Part shown: in pieces, positions 1 through 6,254 of the stretch
Position numbering within the stretch: position 1 is the first letter of the stretch
Layout of the letters: the number at the start of each line of letters is the position of its first letter
From: Acidobacteriota bacterium
GTDB lineage: Bacteria; Acidobacteriota; UBA6911
DNA length: 6,409 nt
Direction of reading: 5' to 3'
Assembly (NCBI GenBank): GCA_017860075.1
Contig: JAFNAH010000087.1
Span: 1 to 6,409, forward strand
Notes under the pieces: model-generated
The model's database searches: none
Told to the model about the DNA's origin: nothing
What the model saw: only the letters and a program-made list of their open reading frames with translations
Program-made: the position numbers and the translations under genes

Positions 1-359
1 TTCCGCGCACGCGTTCCGGCGGGGAGTGCGCATGCGCTGGAGAGTTCTTCGGAGTACTGCCCGTTGATGAAGACGAGCCGGCAGGAATCGTCCTCTCCGA
101 AGGTGAAGCTGCCCAGTTCCGACGCCGTCAACCCGTCGAATTCGTGCATGGCGGGCTTGAAAGGGACCTTCGCGATCGGCGCGACATTCGTGTGCCTCCA
201 CCCCTCGTCACGCGTGGTCGGAAATCCCCGGTGTTCGAAGCGGGCGATGGCATCTTCACGCAGCGGCCGCAGCCACGGATGCCGCCTCCCCGCATCGCTG
301 TTGCCGAACTGTCGGTAGCTCGACAGGTATGTTTGTCTCGTGTCAGCACTCTCCGGCAT
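1..359 (-). CDS. sufD: SufD, Fe-S cluster assembly scaffold protein, N-terminal part (truncated by window edge)
   Basis: Reading leftward from an ATG at 359, the frame stays open for 119 codons to the window edge, with no stop. The translation begins MPESADTRQTYLSSYRQF and contains the stretch AIARFEHRGFPTTRDEGWRHTN at about residues 38-59. This matches the usual SufD N-terminal pattern, in which an acidic/aromatic helix precedes GFPT-x-R-x-E-x-W. The start is supported by GGAGGG nine bases upstream; it lies 21 nt after the sufC stop, so co-translation from one mRNA is likely. SufD is a catalytically silent paralogue of SufB and pairs with it and with SufC in the cytoplasmic SufBC2D scaffold. 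The beta-helix core and C-terminus lie outside the window, so intactness cannot be judged. A sufS-type cysteine desulfurase often follows, but it is not visible here. SufB is excluded as an identity because the complete sufB is upstream. Confidence 0.85.
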   Translation of the reverse strand, partial: MPESADTRQTYLSSYRQFGNSDAGRRHPWLRPLREDAIARFEHRGFPTTRDEGWRHTNVAPIAKVPFKPAMHEFDGLTASELGSFTFGEDDSCRLVFINGQYSEELSSACALPAGTRAR

Positions 360-380
360 TGCGTGTCGCCCTCCGGCGCA

Positions 381-1142
<762 letters not shown>

Positions 1143-1159
1143 CCTGCCTCTCCAGTTCT

Positions 1160-1264
1160 GCTTCCTTCTCAACCCCCCGACAAGAGAGAATGGCGATCCG
1201 GGGAAATCATCAACCGCAAATGATAAATGACCGACCCGTGAGCATCATTCCCGCTTCCTTCTCA
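1160..1264. repeat. 12-bp direct repeat flanking the sufB-sufC gap
   Basis: GCTTCCTTCTCA (plus-strand reading) occurs exactly at 1160-1171 and again at 1253-1264, a period of 93 nt. The right copy includes the sufB stop codon. The left copy sits just upstream of sufC and, on the coding strand, contains AAGGAAG, which could resemble a ribosome-binding sequence. The 81 nt between the copies hold no convincing gene. The match is exact for 12 bases and ends on both sides. It could be the scar of a small insertion or duplication, or two similar purine-rich stretches arising by chance. Confidence 0.6.
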
Positions 1265-2707
1265 GCCGACACTCCCCTCCAGGCTCACACCGAGGAGCTT
1301 CTGGGCTTCCACCGCGAACTCCATGGGCAGCTCATGAAAGACTTCCTTGCAGAATCCGTTCACGATCATCGAAACAGCCGCCTCCGCGGGTATCCCGCGC
1401 TGCTGGCAATAGAAGATCTGGTCCTCGCCGATTTTCGAAGTGGAGGCCTCATGCTCCATGATGGCAGTCGAGTTCCTCACTTCGATGAGGGGAAAGGTGT
1501 GCGCGCCGCACTTGTCCCCGAGGAGGAGAGAGTCGCAACGAGAATAGTTCCTGGCCTGCTCCGCCCCCTTGAGGATCTTTACCATGCCGCGGTAGGTGTT
1601 CTGGCCGTGGCCCGCCGAGATTCCTTTCGACACGATCGTGCTCCGGGTGTTCCTCCCGATATGGATCATCTTGGTCCCGGTGTCGGCCTGCTGGTAATTG
1701 TTCGTCAGCGCCACGGAGTGGAATTCTCCCACCGAGTTATCTCCCATGAGAATGCAGCTGGGATACTTCCAGGTGATGGCCGACCCGGTCTCGACCTGGG
1801 TCCATGAGATCTTGGAGTTGACACCCTGGCACTTGCCGCGTTTGGTCACAAAGTTGTAGATTCCACCCTTCCCTTCCTTGTCTCCGGGATACCAGTTCTG
1901 AACCGTGGAATACTTGATGCGCGCGTTGTCGAGCGCAACCAGTTCCACGACGGCGGCGTGCAGCTGGTTCTCGTCCCGGATCGGGGCTGTGCACCCCTCG
2001 AGGTAGCTGACGTAGCTCCCTTCCTCGGCGATAATGAGCGTGCGTTCAAACTGACCCGTCGCGGCCGCGTTGATCCGGAAATAGGTGGAGAGCTCCATCG
2101 GGCAACGGACACCCTTCGGTATAAAGCAGAACGAGCCGTCCGAAAAAACGGCCGAGTTCAGGGCCGCGAAGAAATTGTCCGTGTATGGCACGACACTCCC
2201 GAGGTACTGCTGGACGAGATCAGGGTGTTCGCGCACCGCTTCGGAGAAGGCGCAGAATATGATCCCCATCTCCGCCAGCTTGGCCTTGAAGGTCGTCGCC
2301 ACGGAGATGCTGTCGAAGACAGCGTCCACCGCGACACCCGCCAGGATCTCACGTTCCTTGAGCGGGATGCCGAGCTTCTCGTAAGTGGCGAGCAGCGTCG
2401 GATCCACCTCGTCGATACTCTTGGGCTTCGCTTTCAACTTCGGGGCCGAGTAGTAAATGATCGCCTGGTAGTCGATCGGGGGGTAGTGGACGTTGGCCCA
2501 CCTGGGTTCCTCCATGGTCAGCCAGTGCCGATAGGCCTTCAACCGCCACTCGAGCATGAACTCGGGTTCGTTCTTCTTGGTCGAGATCAATCGGATCACG
2601 TCTTCATTCAGGCCGCAAGGAACGGTATCCGCCTCAATGTCGGTGACGAACCCGTACTTGTAGTCCTGAGCGGTGATCTCCTGGAGTTGGTTAGCCGTGC
2701 TGCTCAT
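1262..2707 (-). CDS. sufB: SufB, Fe-S cluster scaffold protein
   Basis: This is a complete 481-residue protein, close to the usual SufB length. The N-terminus ([27 protein letters not shown]) and the C-terminus ([18 protein letters not shown]) are strongly SufB-like. Aligning from the C-terminal end with E. coli SufB (495 residues, recalled, offset 14) places C391 in [13 protein letters not shown] at the key sulfur-accepting Cys405, and H419/E420 in MEHEAST at His433/Glu434. The residues described as essential therefore appear intact. SufB receives persulfide sulfur and, with SufC and SufD, builds the cluster in the cytoplasm. The ATG at 2707 lies inside the 3' end of the upstream regulator gene (17-nt overlap). 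Only a G-rich stretch (GCGGGGG) serves as a possible ribosome-binding site, so translation is probably coupled. No frameshift or internal stop is seen. Confidence 0.97.
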   Translation of the reverse strand: MSSTANQLQEITAQDYKYGFVTDIEADTVPCGLNEDVIRLISTKKNEPEFMLEWRLKAYRHWLTMEEPRWANVHYPPIDYQAIIYYSAPKLKAKPKSIDEVDPTLLATYEKLGIPLKEREILAGVAVDAVFDSISVATTFKAKLAEMGIIFCAFSEAVREHPDLVQQYLGSVVPYTDNFFAALNSAVFSDGSFCFIPKGVRCPMELSTYFRINAAATGQFERTLIIAEEGSYVSYLEGCTAPIRDENQLHAAVVELVALDNARIKYSTVQNWYPGDKEGKGGIYNFVTKRGKCQGVNSKISWTQVETGSAITWKYPSCILMGDNSVGEFHSVALTNNYQQADTGTKMIHIGRNTRSTIVSKGISAGHGQNTYRGMVKILKGAEQARNYSRCDSLLLGDKCGAHTFPLIEVRNSTAIMEHEASTSKIGEDQIFYCQQRGIPAEAAVSMIVNGFCKEVFHELPMEFAVEAQKLLGVSLEGSVG

Positions 2708-3191
2708 AAGCCCCCGCAGTAAGATTCGTTCCAGTACCTGCCTCCGCTCTCGTACCGGGATCGATCAGCGTCACCAATTGGTGCCTCAAAGGCTGCGTCA
2801 TCTCCGCCAGGGTGATCTTCTCCAGGGCCCCGTGAATTGCCTGGTTGATCATGAACCAGTTCGTTCGCACCGGGCACTTCGTCTCGATGTCGCAATCACC
2901 GCGCACCTTGTCCGTGCATTGGGTAACGGCGATGGGCCCCTCCAGCGCATGGATGATCTGCGCAACCGTGATCTGCTCCGGGCGACGCGCGAGACCGTAT
3001 CCTCCCTTTGTCCCCCGCTGTGAAACCAGAAGACCTCCCCGGACCAACTGCTTCAGAACCTTGCTCACCATCGGCAGCGGGAGGCGAACTTCGCTGGCAA
3101 TATCACGAGCATTGTGGGTGGCACCGCCGCGGCTGGCGACGTATGTCATCATCACAATCCCGTAATCCGCCAGTTTCGTCACTCGAAGCAT
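2691..3191 (-). CDS. Rrf2-family SUF operon regulator (IscR/SufR-like, three-cysteine)
   Basis: This is a 166-residue Rrf2-family transcription factor. The N-terminus [19 protein letters not shown] and the helix-turn-helix (about 28-50, recognition helix [11 protein letters not shown]) are followed by the wing [12 protein letters not shown] (57-68). Three cysteines, C92, C100 and C106, lie in a loop (Cx7Cx5C) and could ligate an Fe-S cluster, as in IscR. The sequence resembles the group annotated as SUF system Fe-S assembly regulators. It heads the operon and overlaps sufB, so it most likely adjusts suf expression to Fe-S status and regulates itself. I chose the ATG at 3191 because AGGGG lies seven bases upstream and MLRVTKL is the typical start; a TTG ten codons earlier is less likely. 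The tail beyond about residue 135 is poorly conserved-looking and carries the overlap with sufB. The type of cluster and the direction of control are inferred. Confidence 0.92.
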   Translation of the reverse strand: MLRVTKLADYGIVMMTYVASRGGATHNARDIASEVRLPLPMVSKVLKQLVRGGLLVSQRGTKGGYGLARRPEQITVAQIIHALEGPIAVTQCTDKVRGDCDIETKCPVRTNWFMINQAIHGALEKITLAEMTQPLRHQLVTLIDPGTRAEAGTGTNLTAGAYEQHG

Positions 3192-3234
3192 GCCGCAACC
3201 CCTGGATCTATACAGTACCAAAACGGTCCGGAAT

Positions 3235-3253
3235 CCTGATAAACAGTATCAGG
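3235..3253. promoter_or_regulatory. 19-bp perfect dyad, candidate operator for the Rrf2 regulator
   Basis: CCTGATA (3235-3241), a five-base centre AACAG, and TATCAGG (3247-3253) form a perfect 7-bp inverted repeat. It covers the putative -10 of the promoter that reads toward the regulator and sufB. Rrf2 proteins bind as dimers to dyads of roughly this size, and autoregulation from such a position is common in the family. The symmetry is seen directly; assigning it to this regulator is inference. Confidence 0.55.
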
Positions 3254-3271
3254 CTGCTGGCAGAGTGTCAA
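3243..3271 (-). promoter_or_regulatory. Probable sigma70-type promoter of the regulator-suf operon
   Basis: On the minus strand, a perfect -35 hexamer TTGACA (3271-3266) is followed by a 17-nt spacer and a weak -10, TACTGT (3248-3243, three of six consensus bases). An alternative -10, GATACT, fits four of six with a 15-nt spacer. The start of transcription would fall near 3236, giving a leader of about 45 nt before the ATG at 3191. The weak -10 behind a strong -35 suits a regulated promoter, and the -10 sits inside a perfect inverted repeat. Confidence 0.6.
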
Positions 3272-3285
3272 CCATTGGCAGGTTG
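3269..3285. promoter_or_regulatory. CAACC-N7-GGTTG inverted repeat over the -35 region
   Basis: CAACC (3269-3273) and GGTTG (3281-3285) form an inverted repeat that overlaps the -35 hexamer of the suf-operon promoter. It recalls the CAAC-N6-GTTG motif described for cyanobacterial SufR, but the inner spacing here is nine bases between CAAC and GTTG, so it is not the same site. A five-base arm is short enough to arise by chance. It may be a second regulator site for suf or for the divergent trpS. Confidence 0.3.
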
Positions 3286-3396
3286 TTTGTAAACGGCTGC
3301 CGGGAAAGCGGTTGGTGGGTATTGATTGGGCCTCTGTCAGCATGTGAATCCATCCCTGATCGGCGCGGCCCAACCGGTAACGGGCAAAATATACTA

Positions 3397-3425
3397 TTGC
3401 CAACGGCTGTTCGACCCGCAAGAAT
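3397..3425 (+). promoter_or_regulatory. Possible trpS promoter
   Basis: TTGCCA (3397-3402, five of six -35 bases), a 17-nt spacer and AAGAAT (3420-3425, four of six -10 bases) would start transcription near 3432, about 20 nt before the trpS ATG and just ahead of its ribosome-binding site. A competing -10, TATACT at 3390-3395, matches five of six bases but has no -35 at the proper distance. I see no T-box or attenuator leader upstream of trpS. Confidence 0.35.
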
Positions 3426-3452
3426 GTATCCTTTTTGAGGGGTGATCCGGCG

Positions 3453-4466
3453 ATGTCTGAAACGTTTGCAGCAAAGAGGCTGAACGTGCTGTCCGGGATC
3501 CAGCCATCGGGCAACCTGCACCTCGGCAACTACTTCGGGGCGGTCCAGCAGTATCTCGAGTTCATAGAGCAGGGTCACGACTGCTACTATTTTCTGGCCA
3601 ACTATCACGCCCTGACATCTTTGCGCGACCCCGCCAGGCTGGTCGAACTGACGCGAAGCACCGCCATGGATTACGTGGCGCTGGGACTCGACCCGAGCCG
3701 GTGCTCGATTTACCTCCAGAGCGACCTGCCCGAGGTGTGCGAACTGCAGTGGATCCTGACGACGGTAACCCCGATGGGCCTCCTGGAGCGTTGCCACGCA
3801 TACAAAGACAAGATCGCGCAGGGAATTCCCGCAGACCATGGCCTGTTTGCCTACCCGGTTCTCCAGGCCGCGGACATCCTCATTGTCCGTGCTGATTTTG
3901 TCCCGGTCGGCCAGGACCAGAAGCAGCACATCGAGGTCACGCGTGACATCGCTCAGTACTTCAACAGTTCGTATGGTGAGGTTCTCAGGCTGCCCGAGCC
4001 CTACATACCGGAGCACGTGGCGGTAGTCCCCGGGCGCGACGGGCGCAAGATGTCCAAGTCCTACAACAACACTATCGAGTTGTTCGCTCCCGAGGAAGAA
4101 GTGCGCCGACAGATCTACTCGATCGTGACGGACTCCGCGACCGTCGCAGAACCGAAGGATCCGGACACGAGTATCATCTACTCGATTCTCACGTTATTCT
4201 GCACCGGGGAGGAGAGCGAGGCCTGGGCCGACCGGTTCCGCAGCGGAGGGATGGGATACCGGGAAGTCAAACAGGCCATCTTCGAGAAGTTCATGCAGCG
4301 GTTTGGCGCGGCGCGGAAGAAGCGCCAGGAACTCGAGAAGGAACCACGTTACATCGCGGAGGCTTTGAGGCAGGGAGTCGAGAAGGCCCGCGCCATCGGA
4401 GCGCCGCTCATCAAGCAGGTCCGTGGCGCCGCTGGCATCGTCGACGCAGCCAGCCTGGTATCCTGA
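3453..4466 (+). CDS. trpS: Tryptophanyl-tRNA synthetase (class I)
   Basis: This is a complete 337-residue protein, standard for bacterial TrpRS. It charges tRNA-Trp with tryptophan using ATP in the cytoplasm. The N-terminal LSGIQPSGNLHLGNYFGAV carries the HIGH-type signature HLGN (23-26), and GRKMSKSYNN carries KMSKS (199-203). The stretch FAYPVLQAADILIVRADFVPVGQDQKQHIE between them is characteristic of TrpRS and separates it from TyrRS. The ATG at 3453 is preferred: GAGGGG lies ten bases upstream, and the N-terminus matches the family. A TTG six codons earlier (3435) would overlap that ribosome-binding site. The gene is divergent from the suf operon, with 261 nt between starts, and converges on the peptidase gene with 11 nt between stops. 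Its position next to suf looks like chance rather than shared function. Confidence 0.98.
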   Translation: MSETFAAKRLNVLSGIQPSGNLHLGNYFGAVQQYLEFIEQGHDCYYFLANYHALTSLRDPARLVELTRSTAMDYVALGLDPSRCSIYLQSDLPEVCELQWILTTVTPMGLLERCHAYKDKIAQGIPADHGLFAYPVLQAADILIVRADFVPVGQDQKQHIEVTRDIAQYFNSSYGEVLRLPEPYIPEHVAVVPGRDGRKMSKSYNNTIELFAPEEEVRRQIYSIVTDSATVAEPKDPDTSIIYSILTLFCTGEESEAWADRFRSGGMGYREVKQAIFEKFMQRFGAARKKRQELEKEPRYIAEALRQGVEKARAIGAPLIKQVRGAAGIVDAASLVS

Positions 4467-4477
4467 CAGCTGATCTG

Positions 4478-5887
4478 CTAGCGCCGGAGCGCGGCCGCCT
4501 CGACTTCCTTCACGCTCTTGGGGATACCGGGACCCAGGACTCGCACGCCGCCGGCAGTCACGGCGACGTTATCCTCGATTCTTATCCCGCCGAAATTGCG
4601 AAAGAGTTTCAGCCTGTCGTAGCAGATGAAGTCCGTGTGGCGGCGCTCTCCCTCCCACTTGTCGATCAGCGCCGGAATGAAATAGATCCCCGGCTCCACC
4701 GTGAGGACATGGCCCGGCTCCAGGGAGCGAACCAGGCGCAAGAAGTTGCGCCCGAACTGTCTGCTTCGCTCCTGGCCATTCGGGTAGCCGACGATGTCCC
4801 CCAGGTCCTCCATGTCGTGCACGTCAAGCCCCAGCATGTGCCCCAGGCCATGAGGGAAAAACAGTGCATGGGCTCCCGCGGTTACCGCATCTTCGGCGCT
4901 GCCTTTCATCAGGCCCATCTGCTTCAGGCCGTCCGCGATGACACGCGCGGCGTGCGTGTGGGCATCGACGTAGGGTATGCCGGGCTTGATCATCCCGATC
5001 GCTGCCAGCTGCGCCCGCAGGACCGTTTCGTAGACTTCCGCCTGGACCGTGGTGAAGCGCCCGCTCACGGGAGAAGTCCGCGTGATATCGGAAGCGTAGA
5101 AACGCGGCGACTCGACTCCTGAGTCATTGAGGAGCAGTTGTCCGTCTGCGAGCACGTTGTCGCAGGAGTGATTGTGCAATACCTCGCCGTGCACCGTTAC
5201 GATCGGGGTGAAGGCCTGCTGCCGGCCGGCCGCGAGGGCAACACCCTGCATCTCCCCCGCTATCTCGTATTCATAGCGCCCGGGCCCCGCTGCGGCCATT
5301 GCCGCCCGGTGCATCCTGTCGGTCACCCTCAGTGCATCCTCGATCTCGGCAATCTCGACCTCCTCTTTGACCAGCCTTTGGCGCACCACGGCTTCCACCA
5401 GGTCTCTGGAAACACCGGCGCGGACCGCCTCCGGATGGATCCCGAGCAATTCGCCGAGCCTGAGAACCGTTGAAGCCTGGTAAGGAGGCATGTAATGAAT
5501 CTTCAGCCCTTTGTCACGAGCCCGGGCCAGATGGCTGCCGAGCCTGTCCAGGTCCTCGACGGTCCCGATTCCGGCTTCCCGCGCCGCTTCTTCGCGTGTC
5601 CGGCCGGGGCCGCTCCACACGATCTCGTCCATGGTGGCAGGGCGCGAAAAGAGGACGTCATGGTCCTTACCGGGGTAAGTGAGCAGAGCCAGGGCTGGTT
5701 CGGAGAGCCCGGCGTAATAGAGGAAGTGCGAATTCTGCCGGAACGGAAACGTGTTGTCCTCGTAGTTGCGCGGCTGCGGAAGGTGACCCAGCCAAAGGAT
5801 TACACCGCCTGCGGCCACTTCGCGGATAGCGTCGCGCCGGGCGCGATAGATATCCGGCCAGTCCTCGATCACTGCCCTTTCAGACAT
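4478..5887 (-). CDS. M24B metallopeptidase, Xaa-Pro aminopeptidase/prolidase type
   Basis: This 469-residue protein has an AMP_N-type N-terminal domain (about 10-150; note NTFPFRQNSHFLYYAGL at 45-61) and a C-terminal pita-bread peptidase domain (about 180-460). All five expected dinuclear-metal ligands are present: D255 in LLLNDSG, D267 in ASDITRT, H350 in HGLGH, E398 in TVEPGIY and E438 in IRIEDN. H357 in DVHD is also kept, so it should be active. Such enzymes remove N-terminal residues next to proline or split Xaa-Pro dipeptides in the cytoplasm. The segment between H357 and E398 (GYPNGQERSRQFGRNFLRLVR) is longer than in E. coli PepP and resembles the same region of prolidases, so pepP or pepQ cannot be decided. 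The ATG at 5887 follows an AGGAGGAG stretch. No signal peptide is seen. It lies 39 nt downstream of the ccmD-like gene, probably co-transcribed. Confidence 0.93.
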   Translation of the reverse strand: MSERAVIEDWPDIYRARRDAIREVAAGGVILWLGHLPQPRNYEDNTFPFRQNSHFLYYAGLSEPALALLTYPGKDHDVLFSRPATMDEIVWSGPGRTREEAAREAGIGTVEDLDRLGSHLARARDKGLKIHYMPPYQASTVLRLGELLGIHPEAVRAGVSRDLVEAVVRQRLVKEEVEIAEIEDALRVTDRMHRAAMAAAGPGRYEYEIAGEMQGVALAAGRQQAFTPIVTVHGEVLHNHSCDNVLADGQLLLNDSGVESPRFYASDITRTSPVSGRFTTVQAEVYETVLRAQLAAIGMIKPGIPYVDAHTHAARVIADGLKQMGLMKGSAEDAVTAGAHALFFPHGLGHMLGLDVHDMEDLGDIVGYPNGQERSRQFGRNFLRLVRSLEPGHVLTVEPGIYFIPALIDKWEGERRHTDFICYDRLKLFRNFGGIRIEDNVAVTAGGVRVLGPGIPKSVKEVEAAALRR

Positions 5888-5926
5888 GGATGCGCTGCTC
5901 CTCCTGGTGTAACACCGGCGCCTGAG

Positions 5927-6067
5927 CTACCGCTGCTCGAGTGCCTGTTTCAGTCGCTCGATCTCCTGCGCAAGCTTCTTCTGGCGCGAATGGATCGAGA
6001 ACAAGTACAAAGCAAGGATAACCCATATCGCCGCGTACGCCGCGAACAAGTAGTGCATCGCATCCAT
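5927..6067 (-). CDS. Small CcmD-like membrane protein (cytochrome c biogenesis)
   Basis: This 46-residue protein reads MDAMHYLFAAYAAIWVILAL, then YLFSIHSRQKK, then an acidic/basic helical tail LAQEIERLKQALEQR. One transmembrane helix spans about residues 5-23, followed by a positively charged cytosolic segment and a short amphipathic or coiled-coil helix. This is the layout of CcmD, and the aromatic YLFAAYAAIWVILALYL pattern resembles the alternative CcmD family found outside classic proteobacteria. In System I cytochrome c maturation, CcmD helps release holo-CcmE from the CcmABC complex in the inner membrane. A strong TAGGAGG lies 11 nt before the ATG; a second ATG three codons on is too far from it. 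The upstream neighbour ends like CcmC, which supports the call. The identification is by family resemblance only. Confidence 0.78.
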   Translation of the reverse strand: MDAMHYLFAAYAAIWVILALYLFSIHSRQKKLAQEIERLKQALEQR

Positions 6068-6139
6068 GAGAATCCAAACCTCCTACCCCGGACGCAGGTT
6101 TGTGCCATCCGGAAATCCCTGCTAATCCGCAAATACCTG

Positions 6140-6202
6140 CAGCCTTCAGCAGTCAGCCCTCAGCTTCGGCCTCTGCCGGCCTGAAAGCTGATAGCTGAAA
6201 GC
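6140..6202. repeat. 63-nt heptamer array in two opposed runs around a GGCC dyad
   Basis: Four 7-nt units of the form CAGCNNT (last ends in C: CAGCCTT, CAGCAGT, CAGCCCT, CAGCTTC) run from 6140 to 6167. A 14-nt centre with GGCC at both ends (6168-6181) follows. Then three units TGAAAGC, TGATAGC, TGAAAGC (6182-6202) appear, which on the other strand read as CAGCTTT-like heptamers. The total is 63 nt, nine heptad lengths. TCAGCTT (6160-6166) pairs with AAGCTGA (6185-6191), so the array can fold as a hairpin with GGCC/GGCC at its tip. It has no coding function that I can see and lies between ccmC and ccmD. It resembles short tandem heptamer or REP-like intergenic repeats. Confidence 0.7.
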
Positions 6203-6230
6203 TTCTCAGAATGTCCTTCAACATCCCTTG

Positions 6231-6251
6231 AAAGCCGGAGCCCCCGGCCTT
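6231..6251 (-). terminator. Hairpin just after the ccmC stop, weak terminator or RNA-processing stem
   Basis: On the minus strand the sequence reads AAG-GCCGG-GGGCT-CCGGC-TTT, a five-base GC stem extended by three A-T or G-T pairs. It starts three bases after the ccmC stop codon. Only three T residues follow the stem, so intrinsic termination would be inefficient; attenuation or 3'-end protection of the ccmC mRNA is equally possible. Confidence 0.4.
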
Positions 6252-6254
6252 CTG

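Noticed and set aside
1204..1246. 12-codon mini-ORF (MMLTGRSFIICG) between sufB and sufC
   Set aside because: A purine-rich stretch precedes the ATGs, but the peptide is too short to judge and nothing else supports translation.
1958..2722. 254-codon plus-strand open frame antisense to sufB
   Set aside because: It is composition-driven shadow coding opposite a strongly conserved SufB. It shows no recognisable motif or ribosome-binding site.
3311..3377. CGGTTGG and CCAACCG arms about 50 nt apart upstream of trpS, considered as a leader stem or T-box-like structure
   Set aside because: The loop is long, the arm is only seven bases, competing GGGCC/GGCCC pairings overlap it, and no T-box consensus or leader peptide with Trp codons is seen.
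3249..4016. 255-codon minus-strand open frame opposite trpS
   Set aside because: It lies antisense to the TrpRS catalytic core and has no family resemblance. It would also cover the suf promoter region.
5880..6132. 65- and 60-codon minus-strand open frames around 5880-6132
   Set aside because: They are alternative frames of the ccmD-like gene. Their translations lack the hydrophobic span, and the TAGGAGG site is placed for the 6067 ATG.
5495..6184. 229-codon plus-strand open frame opposite the peptidase and ccmD-like genes
   Set aside because: It covers two better-supported minus-strand genes and the repeat array, and its peptide shows no domain.
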